Source: Ferrimonas sp. YFM
Lineage (GTDB): Bacteria > Pseudomonadota > Gammaproteobacteria > Enterobacterales > Shewanellaceae
DNA: 64,000 nt
Direction: 5' to 3'
NCBI RefSeq assembly: GCF_030296015.1
Contig: NZ_AP027368.1
Location: forward strand, 2,108,001 to 2,172,000
The translations under genes were made by a program, and so were the position numbers. The notes under the pieces are model-generated. The model ran no database searches. It saw nothing but the letters and a program-made list of their open reading frames with translations, and was not told the DNA's origin. Shown in pieces: positions 36,804 through 45,094 of the stretch (position 1 is the first letter of the stretch; every line of letters starts with the position of its first letter).

Positions 36804-37925
36804 ATGACTGAGAGAACTGAAAAGGAATATGGAGCGGTTTTAGTCGACACATCAATCTTTGATGGTAATGGTTTACGATTAGAGAAAGGCCTAATAAGCA
36901 AATTATCTCAATTCAAAAATAGTCCAATAGAATATCTGTTTCCGGATGTAATAAAAAATGAAGTTGAAAAACATCTGAAAAACAAAATGAAGATTTCGAT
37001 GGCTTCATTAGAAAAGGCACTCAATGATGCCGGAGATCACTTATTTTTGGAAGGTGGAGAGTTTACGGACGCTAGGCAGCTTCTTATTGAAAATAGGGAG
37101 GTCGAAGGACTTGCAGAACGCAGAATCCAAAGATTTATTGAATCTACAGGTGCCCTTGTTCTAAGTAGTGGAGATTACGTATCAGTCTCAGGGCTTTTAA
37201 CTAGCTATTTCTCTAATCATCCTCCATTTGCAGAAACCGGCAAAAAGAAAAATGAATTTCCCGATGCAATCGTTCTAATGGCTGCTGAAGCTTGGGCTAA
37301 ACAAAATGGAATTAGTGTATTAGCTATTGCTAAAGATGGAGATTGGAAAAACTATTGCCACTCAAGTGAATACATTGATTATGAGGAAGATTTGTCACAG
37401 GGCTTAGCCAGTTTCAACAGGGAAAATGCGCCATATGCGATGCTGTCAAAATTACAAAAGGCGTTAGCTGAAGATACCGCAGATAATTTCTTAGCAGCGA
37501 TCGAGTCTGAATTAGAGTTTGTTTTTGATGGCTTTACCCCAGATCAAGAGGCTGATTCTTTTCTCTATTGGGAACCAGATGGCTGCCATGGATGGTTCAA
37601 GAGTTTTGAGTTGGTAAGTAATGAATTAAGAATAATTGATAAAAATGGTGATTGGATAGTTCTTGAGGCCCTCGCCAATATCACTGTAGAGGCAGAAGGT
37701 GATTTCTCGCTTTCAGTATATGACTCAATTGATCGAGACCATGTATATATGGGTGGAGTAACGGTTACGGCTGTTGAAGAGTTTGAGTCTGAAATCTTGA
37801 TCACTGTCTCCGGTGACTTTGATGGCTCTATAGATGAGCTAGAGGTAGAGGAAGTGGAGGTTGTAAACCCGATCGGAATAGTTGATTTTGGTACGATTGA
37901 GCCTGATTATGGTGAGCATGACTAA
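36804..37925 (+). CDS. DUF4935 PIN-domain nuclease-like protein
   Basis: A 373-residue protein. Residues 10-185 match the PIN-like DUF4935 family: VLVDTSIF with D15, IKNEVEKH with E53, NEFPDAIVL with D154 and IAKDGDW with D178/D180, which together supply the four acidic residues that bind metal in RNA-cutting PIN domains. The second half (about 235-373) is acidic and beta-rich (VTVTAVEEFESEILITVSGDFDGS). No antitoxin gene is adjacent in an obvious operon. GGAG eight bases before ATG supports the start. It is AT-rich like its neighbours, so it is probably part of the same accessory region. Confidence 0.72.
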   Translation: MTERTEKEYGAVLVDTSIFDGNGLRLEKGLISKLSQFKNSPIEYLFPDVIKNEVEKHLKNKMKISMASLEKALNDAGDHLFLEGGEFTDARQLLIENREVEGLAERRIQRFIESTGALVLSSGDYVSVSGLLTSYFSNHPPFAETGKKKNEFPDAIVLMAAEAWAKQNGISVLAIAKDGDWKNYCHSSEYIDYEEDLSQGLASFNRENAPYAMLSKLQKALAEDTADNFLAAIESELEFVFDGFTPDQEADSFLYWEPDGCHGWFKSFELVSNELRIIDKNGDWIVLEALANITVEAEGDFSLSVYDSIDRDHVYMGGVTVTAVEEFESEILITVSGDFDGSIDELEVEEVEVVNPIGIVDFGTIEPDYGEHD

Positions 37926-38028
37926 AAGTCATAATAGGATGCTGCTCGTAAAGTCAAAGGGGGTAACAACTATCGACATCAATGCTAAGAGTGGCGTCAT
38001 CTTTTTTATAGGGCATGATAAGCATTAG
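37918..38028 (+). pseudogene. Short leftover frames after the PIN gene
   Basis: A frame of 36 residues (from ATG at 37918, overlapping the PIN stop) ends at TAG near 38028. Farther on, frames with SVWSAIGTFDWTSYVW-like aromatic text (about 38060-38195) are broken by stops. They look like decayed pieces rather than working genes. Confidence 0.3.
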
Positions 38029-38579
38029 GATAATATGGCAAAAACTGACGAGACTTGGGGGCTGATTCGTTTGAAAATCTGTTTTCGATTAGTGTTTGGT
38101 CGGCAATAGGCACATTTGATTGGACGAGCTACGTGTGGTCAACAGGTGGCGTGGGTTTGCTTTATTGGCGTCAGTCTAGAATTTCTTGGCATTAGTTGAC
38201 CCTCGTATTCGGCTGTGTCTATTAGCCTTTTGGCACTAGGCATGTTGCGTACTGTGCTTGTTAGGTTATGGAATTGATCACTGCAACTGTCTTCCTTGTT
38301 GGCTTTTTGGGTGTTAAATTCGTTTAGTCGGTATATAGCAATTGATGTCTCTCAATCGTTGATTGTACCGTTTTACTTACTAGTCCACTCAGTGCGATTT
38401 GCAGCTTTCCATACCTTCATGCACTTCTAGAACTTAAAAACGACAAGTGACAGCGTTGCCAGTGAATAGCCGATGCAGTGTATTGAAGTCGCAACACAAA
38501 GTTAAGAGTAATTTGTTTAACTTACTGAAAAGCATGGTAATATGTGTGAAGTTACGTTGTGTTTAGTCAAGGTCGCTTC
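38029..38579. other. AT-rich stretch without a supported gene
   Basis: Mostly stops in all frames. It contains the broken aromatic-rich frames noted in the preceding entry and, close to 38580, the presumed promoter and the ribosome site (AAGG 38569-38572) of the PD-(D/E)XK gene. No integron attC-like structure or terminator stands out. Confidence 0.4.
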
Positions 38580-40580
38580 ATGGATTTACTACTCTCAGCC
38601 CTAGAAAACCCTCAGAGTGATTGGTGTATAAAACCGGACAAGTTAATACATAATATGCCAAACAGTCTGAAGGAGGAGATTAAAAGCCTTCTACAGGGAA
38701 ATGAAATTACTCCAGACGATTTCTTAACGATCCAGGAACATCTTAAGTTAAGCTTTTATTCTGGTAATGCAGGTATTGTTGACGCTAAGCGAGTAATTGA
38801 ATGCATCAGTTACATTGGCCTACATCGTAGTTCACTCACTAATTCTCCAAGTCGCTGGTTACAAGCAAGGCCTTTGTTACGTCAAGTGTCCGGTTGGGAA
38901 CACCGTTTACAGTCTGAACAAGATATTCATATGAACGGTAGATGTCGAGCCTTAAGTAAGGCAAGGGAGTTCCTAGCTAAGAAGGGCTTCGAGTCACAGT
39001 TGGTACGCGGGCGAATCAACTGGTCAGATGAAGTGGCTCAGCGCCTAAACGCTGCTATTGACTGCAGACTCAATTCGTCAGTGGCTATTCATGTGTTGCA
39101 AAATCAGCTGGCTAATATCCGTTCAGATACCGATGGTCGGTACCGCTTCCGATCTGCGCCAAATATAGATTGGTATGATGAACCTCCCGTCCCTTGGGGG
39201 TATCTTTTTTCACTGACTCTTAAACACACCTCACCCCAAAAAGTCTCTGGTGCTGCCAAGCGCAAGGCTATTCGCCGGGTCGGAGAGGCTATAGAACTGG
39301 CCAGAAATTACTGCTGCACATTTAACCTGCTTCCAGAGAAGTACGCAATGTTGGGGTCAACTTCCCAACGGAATCTGGAGTCAATTCAAGAAGATATCCT
39401 AGCTGACCAGATCTATGGATTAGATCAATTCGACCCACATCATTTATATCAGCTTACATCAGATACTTTCACAAACCCAAAACTTAAGATTAGCTCAGAG
39501 AAGGTTGAAATTTATTTAGCCTTGATGCAATTTTGCTTTAGCCAAGTCTCGCCCAAAAATGGTTTGCTTTTTCAAGTAGAGGATGCCTATACATATTTCA
39601 CTGGGCGTTTTTCCCGTCAAGCGATACAGCAAGCGCTATGTGAACTTTCGTTTTCTCCTAAAGAAATCAACTCTCAATTCATGAGTCCGTTTTGCAAACG
39701 GAATGCTCATGAAAAGCCCCTTATTAAGCATAAAGAAGGATACTTATTCGTTAATCAGCAGTTGAGTAGCTTTGGATTTTATCATCAACTTTATTTGGCG
39801 ACCGAAAACAAGCCAGAAGTTGGCTTTGCATCTGAGCGGGTACTTACAAACGCTTGTCAGACTTCGGGTATGAAGATCATGGCCAGTAAAAGTTATAAAC
39901 TCGAATCCTCAACACGACAGGCTTTCAAGATTAAGGAAAAAAAGGCTCGTTATGAATGTGATTTTATAGTGGAAACAAACGATAAAATCTACTTTATTGA
40001 GTTGAAAAGGAAAACACTATCAAGCCCATCCCGTCAAGGTGTTTTGGTTGATGGGCTTAGTGATTTAGCCGACTCGGTCTTCCATGCCTTAAAACAAACA
40101 GGGTTTCATGAAGCAGTCCTTCGTCATCAGAAGATTATCTCATTTTTGGATGGTACACAATTAGATCTAAATGGCCGTGATATTGAACGAATTGCGGTTA
40201 GCGTATTCGATTTTAATTCAATGCAAGATTCAATTAGCACATCAACAAGGTTGAGATACTTTTTAGGACGAGAATTCAATACGGAAGATCCTGATCAACA
40301 ATACAAATTGTCAAAATTAAACTCTTTACTCCAGGATCTCAATGACCAGTATATGAAGCTGGGTTTACATGATACATATCAACACCCAAACTTAGGCATC
40401 GCCCTAAACAATTGCCGTTTTTTCAGTGTGATGCAACTTCTTAAATTGCTGCAAGATGTAACTGGTAATGAAGACTTTGGCAGACGAATAGATTTAACTC
40501 GTAACATTACGACTGGCTCAAAGGATTGGTATGCCGAATATGACTGGGCGGTAAGAAATTTCTTAAAGTTAAAGAGGTAA
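38580..40580 (+). CDS. Large protein with PD-(D/E)XK nuclease core
   Basis: A 666-residue protein from the ATG at 38580, which has AAGG seven bases upstream; an in-frame GTG at 38559 lacks this. The first 380 residues are mostly helical, with no family I can name. From about residue 410 a restriction-endonuclease-like core appears: E419 in GFASERVLTNA, then D461 in KARYECDFIVE, then E474 and K476 in KIYFIELKRKT. This spacing and D...ExK order fit PD-(D/E)XK nucleases such as Mrr/RecB-like domains. No methylase or helicase gene is beside it. The gene is AT-rich. It is probably a single-gene nuclease effector. Confidence 0.68.
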   Translation: MDLLLSALENPQSDWCIKPDKLIHNMPNSLKEEIKSLLQGNEITPDDFLTIQEHLKLSFYSGNAGIVDAKRVIECISYIGLHRSSLTNSPSRWLQARPLLRQVSGWEHRLQSEQDIHMNGRCRALSKAREFLAKKGFESQLVRGRINWSDEVAQRLNAAIDCRLNSSVAIHVLQNQLANIRSDTDGRYRFRSAPNIDWYDEPPVPWGYLFSLTLKHTSPQKVSGAAKRKAIRRVGEAIELARNYCCTFNLLPEKYAMLGSTSQRNLESIQEDILADQIYGLDQFDPHHLYQLTSDTFTNPKLKISSEKVEIYLALMQFCFSQVSPKNGLLFQVEDAYTYFTGRFSRQAIQQALCELSFSPKEINSQFMSPFCKRNAHEKPLIKHKEGYLFVNQQLSSFGFYHQLYLATENKPEVGFASERVLTNACQTSGMKIMASKSYKLESSTRQAFKIKEKKARYECDFIVETNDKIYFIELKRKTLSSPSRQGVLVDGLSDLADSVFHALKQTGFHEAVLRHQKIISFLDGTQLDLNGRDIERIAVSVFDFNSMQDSISTSTRLRYFLGREFNTEDPDQQYKLSKLNSLLQDLNDQYMKLGLHDTYQHPNLGIALNNCRFFSVMQLLKLLQDVTGNEDFGRRIDLTRNITTGSKDWYAEYDWAVRNFLKLKR

Positions 40581-40694
40581 ATAGCCCTTTGAAATCCCTT
40601 TTTCTGATATTCAAGTCCACTTATTGTAACTTTCAGTACTTATAAAGATTTTCGATTTACCGATGGTTACAGGGGAGTGCCCCAAGGGACTTGG

Positions 40695-40913
40695 ATGTAT
40701 TCAGGTGGCGGCATGTCGGCATTTGAGTTAATACGTATGCTCCTGCTTGGTAGTTTCTTTGTGATGCAGTTTCAGCTATCTCTAATGTACGATGTGATGT
40801 TTGATAGTCACCTTAACCCGATGATAGCTGCAGACAATCTACTGGTCCTAATTGTTGCCCAATGTCTGTCTTTAGCAGTGATCATTTGGCACGTGCTGCG
40901 GTCGCCAGGGTAA
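40695..40913 (+). CDS. Small putative membrane protein
   Basis: A 72-residue protein read from the ATG at 40695, which has AAGGGA five bases upstream; ATG 40713 is a possible later start. It has two hydrophobic segments (MLLLGSFFVMQFQLSLMY and LLVLIVAQCLSLAVIIWHVL), giving a helix-hairpin membrane protein. No family recognised. It lies 114 bases after the nuclease gene in the same direction and could be a small partner or just a neighbour. Confidence 0.4.
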   Translation: MYSGGGMSAFELIRMLLLGSFFVMQFQLSLMYDVMFDSHLNPMIAADNLLVLIVAQCLSLAVIIWHVLRSPG

Positions 40914-41118
40914 GTCGGCTGATGACGAGAGTAGGGAAGCGGAAACAACGTGTTGATTATCCCCATGTTTTCCTATTTTTTCGTTCAAAATCGCGAGTAT
41001 CTGATTTAAGTCGTTGTATATAATGACTAAATATAGGATTTAAAAGCACCTTGCTCAGTAGGCTTTCCTATCAGCTTTTTGTTGTACAAATGGAGGGCTA
41101 GTTCTGCCCTCCGAGCCT
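40914..41118. other. Short non-coding spacer with terminator hairpin
   Basis: No gene seen. GGAGGGC (41092-41098) pairs with GCCCTCC (41106-41112); on the minus strand this perfect seven-pair hairpin lies just past the small gene that ends at 41119 and probably ends its transcript. Confidence 0.5.
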
Positions 41119-41235
41119 TTACTTGCCTTTAGCCGGGGCGTTTCCCCTTCCTCCTCTGGACGGTCTTCCGGTTGAACTAGGCCAGTTACCTCCTGGCCTT
41201 GATGGGCTGACTGGACCACGACTAGATTTTCCCAT
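41119..41235 (-). CDS. Very small basic Gly/Pro/Ser/Arg-rich protein, 38 aa
   Basis: A 38-residue frame on the minus strand that starts MGKSSRGPVSPSRPGG and contains NWPSSTGRPSRGGRGNAP before AKGK and the stop. AGAGGA lies seven bases upstream of the ATG on that strand, and a hairpin follows the stop, so a real transcription unit is likely. It is highly charged, has no predicted fold and no cysteine. I have a general impression of similar tiny proteins in proteobacterial genomic islands but cannot name a family or function. Confidence 0.5.
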   Translation of the reverse strand: MGKSSRGPVSPSRPGGNWPSSTGRPSRGGRGNAPAKGK

Positions 41236-41833
41236 GCTCGTGTCCTCTAGAATGCTAAGCAACAATGCCTAGCCTAGTTAGTGTAGTGCCCACATTGAAG
41301 CGATCTAGTCGTTTGCTCGCCTGTAGTGTAAGACTTTCTACAGTCACATCGTGGCGATCGATAACCGCAGGAATATGCAGGTTCTTTTCTAGCTCAAAGT
41401 ATGAATAAGGTGACAGCCTTAATTACTCTGATGTCTCTGCACTCGATTGCTCAAGAGATTGCTCTGTGCAAGTGCCGTGTTAGAAGGAGAGGTGGGGACA
41501 GTTACGGGGACAGTGGTGGTCGCTTGTGTCTTCAAAATTGATTCGTTGAGTTCTGGCTCCTTGCATCGCTGGGCTTACTACGGATATACATGAAGGGGAT
41601 ATCACTGTGCCACGACTGTCTACCTAACATATTGATTGTATGTGAGTTAGGCTCGGACTGCCTTTGCGAAAGAGTGGCTCCTTAGCCAAATGAAAGGTTG
41701 GCACTGTTCTCTAAATTCGTGACGATTTCCTTGTCTAAATTCTGGGCCGTCGACAGTAAACTTTTTCAAAAACTCAAACTGATTTCAGCAAAAAGTGGCC
41801 TATAAGGTGATCCTAAATCGGTTTCCTGGCCAA
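41236..41833. other. Long non-coding stretch before nrfA with GGGGACAG repeat
   Basis: About 600 bases with stops in all frames. At 41494-41513 stands GGGGACAG-TTAC-GGGGACAG, a direct repeat with a four-base spacer, a pattern I associate with remnants of IS200-type/REP-associated transposases. No transposase frame is intact. Near 41760 the sequence returns to promoter-like AT content before nrfA. Confidence 0.45.
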
Positions 41834-41849
41834 TACCCCCAAAGGGGTA
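41834..41849. promoter_or_regulatory. NarP/NarL-type 7-2-7 site upstream of nrfA
   Basis: TACCCCC-AA-AGGGGTA is an inverted pair of heptamers spaced by two bases. The right half fits the NarL/NarP consensus fully and the left differs at one position. It lies 67 bases before the nrfA ATG, so nitrate/nitrite control through NarQ-NarP is plausible. Confidence 0.6.
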
Positions 41850-41916
41850 TGCCTGCAGTTTTCCCACCTCCCTATGATTTCTCCCGAGAGATAAGAAAAA
41901 CCTCGGAGAGGATGAT

Positions 41917-43281
41917 ATGAAACACCTAAACAAACTCGCTGTAGCCGTTGCCATTGCCGTGATCAGCGGCTCTGCTTTGGCGAAGAACGCGCCAGAAGAC
42001 GCCAACAACATCACCTGGAAAGACAAGTACCCTGAGCAGTACGCTTCCTGGGCCTCCACCATTGAGTCCACTGAGCAGGGCGACATTCTGGAGCACGATC
42101 CTATGATCGTGATTCTGTATGGCGGCTATGGTTTTGCCAAAGACTACAACAAGCCTCGCGGTCACCAGTTCGCGGTTGCTGATTTGACTCGCAGCCTGCG
42201 TACCGGCGGTCCAATGACCGATTCCGAAGGCCCAATGCCGGCCTCTTGCTGGGGTTGTAAGACTCCGGACCTGGGTCGCATGTACGACAAGATTGGCGAG
42301 GCCAACTTCTCCGACAAGAAGTGGGGCGCCACCGGTCATGAGATTGGCAACAACGTAGGCTGTGCCGACTGTCACGACGCCGAAACCGGCAAGCCCACTC
42401 CGGCCCGTCCTTTCGCCATGCGTGGTTTTGCTGCCGCCGGTCAGAAGTTTGAAGACCAGGAAGCGAACATTCAAGCTGCCATGACCTGTGCCCAGTGCCA
42501 CGTGGAATACTACTTCGACGGTACCGACCACAAGAAAGTGAAGTTCCCCTGGAACGGCGGTCAGAACCCAGATGCCATGCTGGCCTACTACGACGCCCTG
42601 AACTTCAAAGACTGGACTCACAAGATCTCCAAGGCCCCCATGCTGAAAGCTCAGCACCCAGAGTGGGAAACCTGGCAGCCTACAGTACACGCCGAGATGG
42701 ACGTGACCTGTATCGATTGTCACATGCCTAAGGTTGAAAGCGCGTCCGGCAAAGAGTTCACCAAGCACAACGTTGGCAACGCCATCGACAACTTCGACCA
42801 GACCTGCTCCAACTGCCACGACACCAAGGCCGAGCTGGTTGACACTATCGCCATGAACAAGAAAGCGATTCACAAGGCTCAGCTGGCTGCTGAAGATGTC
42901 ATCGTGAAGGCGCACTTCGAAGCGGGTGAAGCCTGGAAAGCCGGTGCCACCGAAGCGGAAATGAAGGATGCGCTCAAGCTTATCCGTCACGCTCAGTGGT
43001 ACTGGGATTACGCCATTGCCTCTCACGGCATCCACGCTCACAACCCAGAGCTTGCCCTGGAAGAGCTGGCCAAAGCCAAGAAGATTGGTAAAGACGCCCG
43101 CGCCAAGCTGAAGACCATCCTGTCCAAGCACGGCGTAGCCAAAGTGAGCTTCCCTGACTACTCCACCAAGGCCAAAGCCCAGGTTCTGGTTGGCCTGGAC
43201 AAAGCCAAGCTGGACGCGCAGAAGAAGAAATTCCTGGAAGAGCGCGTACAGAAAGAGTGGCCCATCAAGGTTCAGTTTTAA
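41917..43281 (+). CDS. nrfA: Ammonia-forming cytochrome c552 nitrite reductase NrfA
   Basis: A 454-residue periplasmic pentaheme enzyme that reduces nitrite to ammonium with six electrons. The signal peptide ends near residue 22 (SGSALA). The hemes are bound by CWGCK at 111-115, the lysine-ligated catalytic heme, and by CADCH 149-153, CAQCH 191-195, CIDCH 265-269 and CSNCH 297-301. GGAGAGGATGAT precedes the ATG. No nrfB, nrfC, nrfD or nrfH is present next to it, so electrons would come from a general donor such as a CymA-type quinol oxidase, as in Shewanella. It has its own terminator. Confidence 0.96.
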   Translation: MKHLNKLAVAVAIAVISGSALAKNAPEDANNITWKDKYPEQYASWASTIESTEQGDILEHDPMIVILYGGYGFAKDYNKPRGHQFAVADLTRSLRTGGPMTDSEGPMPASCWGCKTPDLGRMYDKIGEANFSDKKWGATGHEIGNNVGCADCHDAETGKPTPARPFAMRGFAAAGQKFEDQEANIQAAMTCAQCHVEYYFDGTDHKKVKFPWNGGQNPDAMLAYYDALNFKDWTHKISKAPMLKAQHPEWETWQPTVHAEMDVTCIDCHMPKVESASGKEFTKHNVGNAIDNFDQTCSNCHDTKAELVDTIAMNKKAIHKAQLAAEDVIVKAHFEAGEAWKAGATEAEMKDALKLIRHAQWYWDYAIASHGIHAHNPELALEELAKAKKIGKDARAKLKTILSKHGVAKVSFPDYSTKAKAQVLVGLDKAKLDAQKKKFLEERVQKEWPIKVQF

Positions 43282-43326
43282 TCTTTCCCTCTGAAAGCAC
43301 GTAACGCCCTTTAAGGGCAGTGAGCC

Positions 43327-43357
43327 AAAGGACGACCCCATCGGGTCGTCCTTTTTT
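43327..43357. terminator. Terminator after nrfA (bidirectional)
   Basis: AAAGGACGACCC-CATC-GGGTCGTCCTTTTTT: nine GC-rich pairs, a T6 run, 49 bases past the nrfA stop. The opposite strand also carries a T-rich end for the regulator gene. Confidence 0.92.
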
Positions 43358-43359
43358 GT

Positions 43360-44775
43360 TTAGGTTGCCAGCATGCCTCTGATGAGTTCGCCCAAGATCT
43401 TGATGGCGTTCATCCTGGCGGCGGTGAGCTCGAACGACACATTCAGGCGAAAACAGTGATTGTGAAAATCGCCCGCAGAGAACATTTCGCCGGGAGTAAT
43501 GCAGATGTTTTCTTGCAGAGCCCGCCGGTAGAGCTCGGTGGCATCGAGGCCCCTAGGCAGCTCCAGCCATAAGAAGTAGCCGCCTTCAGTGCAGTTGATG
43601 CTGACCTCGGCGGGCAGGTGATTGCGCAGCGCCTGCCAAGTGGCGAATTTTCTCTGTTCCAGAGTTCTGCGCAGTTGGCGCAGGTGGCGCTCGTAGTTGC
43701 GGGTAGACAGGTAGGAGGCCAGGGTCATCTGGATGGGGGCACTGGTGGAGAGGGTGCTCATCATCTGCAGCTTCTGAATGGGTACCGCCATCTTTCCCGC
43801 CGCCACCCAGCCAATACGAAACCCCGCCACCAAGGACTTGGAAAACGACGAGCAGTGCAGCGCCTTGCCGTGACTGTCAAAGGCCTTGGCGGGCAGTGGC
43901 TTGTCACTGCCAAAATAGAGCTCGTTGTAGACATCGTCCTCAATCAGGTAGACATCGTACTTGGCCAGCAGCGCCATCAAGCGTTTCTTCTTCTCCACCG
44001 ACAGGGTAAAGCCCATGGGATTCTGGTGGTTGGTCATCAGCCAGCACGCTTTCACCTGATGGGTCTGCAGGGCGTCTTCCAGGGACTCCAGATCGATGCC
44101 GTCGGAGGGGTGGGTTCTGATGGACAGTGCCCTTAGGTTTAGCCGTTGCAATGACTGAAGCGCGCCGTAGAAGGTGGGGGACTCGATCACCACCCAGTCA
44201 CCCGGTTGGGTGACCGACTGCAGGCTCAGGTTCAGCGCCTCAAGGGCGCCTGTGGTGATCACAATCTCATCCGGGTGCACCGCCAGGCCCTGGGCGGCAT
44301 AGCGCTTGGCGATGTGCTGCCTCAGTTCCAGGTTACCCGGGGGCAGGTTATCCATGGCGCTGGAGGTCGACAGGGTACGGGCGGTATTGATCAGCGACTT
44401 GTTGACGTGCTGGCGAGGGTAGAGGGTCGGGTCCGGGTACACCTTGCCAAAATCGATGATGTTGGGGCTGCGACTGGCTTGCAGCACCTCGAAAACAAAG
44501 TCGTTGATGTCCACCGACTCGGTCTTCTGTACCGGCTCATGGGAAGGCGCCGACTCGCTGCTTTCAATCTTGGGGGCAACCACATAGCCTGATCGCGCCC
44601 GGGACACGATCCACCCCTGACTCTCCAGCACCTGATAGGCGTGCACCACCGTCATCAGGCTCACCCCTGACAGCTCGGCCTGCTTCCTCAGGGAAGGGAG
44701 TTTCTCTCCGGTTTGCCAGATCTCATTTTGGATCTGAGTGCGGATCTGCTCTATGAGCTCCTCGTACTTTTTCAC
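43360..44775 (-). CDS. MocR-type regulator: GntR HTH fused to aminotransferase domain
   Basis: A 471-residue protein. Residues 1-75 form a GntR winged helix (YEELIEQIRTQIQNEIWQTGEKLPSLRKQAELSGVSLMTVVHAYQVLESQGWIVSRARSGYVV). The rest is a fold-type I aminotransferase domain; CSSFSKSLVAGFRIGWV carries the lysine that binds pyridoxal phosphate. MocR/PdxR/GabR proteins are regulators rather than enzymes. The divergent neighbour is a peroxiredoxin-like gene, and three direct repeats lie in the spacer, so that gene and itself are probable targets. The effector is not known. Confidence 0.88.
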   Translation of the reverse strand: MKKYEELIEQIRTQIQNEIWQTGEKLPSLRKQAELSGVSLMTVVHAYQVLESQGWIVSRARSGYVVAPKIESSESAPSHEPVQKTESVDINDFVFEVLQASRSPNIIDFGKVYPDPTLYPRQHVNKSLINTARTLSTSSAMDNLPPGNLELRQHIAKRYAAQGLAVHPDEIVITTGALEALNLSLQSVTQPGDWVVIESPTFYGALQSLQRLNLRALSIRTHPSDGIDLESLEDALQTHQVKACWLMTNHQNPMGFTLSVEKKKRLMALLAKYDVYLIEDDVYNELYFGSDKPLPAKAFDSHGKALHCSSFSKSLVAGFRIGWVAAGKMAVPIQKLQMMSTLSTSAPIQMTLASYLSTRNYERHLRQLRRTLEQRKFATWQALRNHLPAEVSINCTEGGYFLWLELPRGLDATELYRRALQENICITPGEMFSAGDFHNHCFRLNVSFELTAARMNAIKILGELIRGMLAT

Positions 44776-45094
44776 TGACGCCGGTCTCTCATCATCACTC
44801 TCAAGCGGGTAGTCGGAATCATACCAGTTCAGACGTCATCTGTTATGCATAAACGCGCCACTTTTGTATCTATTATGGTTTCTGTTATGCCCCTAGAATC
44901 CAAACTGTTTCCTCTCCAGGCCGGGTGTAGCTCTTGCATTGGGTGCACGTTCATCAGGTCTAGGAGACGGAAGGCTCGCACATCCGCCGGCGTTGGTACC
45001 CTGAGTGGCGATGTCTGGGTGTTGCGAGCGTATGACGAGTGAAAAAACCGATCTGATTTCATGCGTGATGAGTCAGGGGGACGACAAGGTGATG
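44776..45094. promoter_or_regulatory. MocR/peroxiredoxin divergent control region with three direct repeats
   Basis: TCTGTTATGC occurs at 44839-44848 and again at 44881-44890, with a variant TCTATTATGG at 44869-44878. The unit starts are spaced 30 and 12 bases. Direct repeats of this kind are the usual targets of MocR-type dimers. No gene of its own in this stretch. Confidence 0.55.

Noticed and set aside
41236-41833. Possible intact transposase or RAYT gene near the GGGGACAG repeat
   Set aside because: No open frame of useful length and no HUH or tyrosine motif could be found; only the repeat remains.
33823-41833. Direct-repeat attachment sites flanking the islet
   Set aside because: Only a short shared word (about 11 bases, GCGAAAGAGTG near 32866 and 41665) was noticed; too short and outside a tRNA to support.
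41926-43341. Long minus-strand open frame opposite nrfA
   Set aside because: Shadow frame; NrfA has all five heme motifs on the plus strand.
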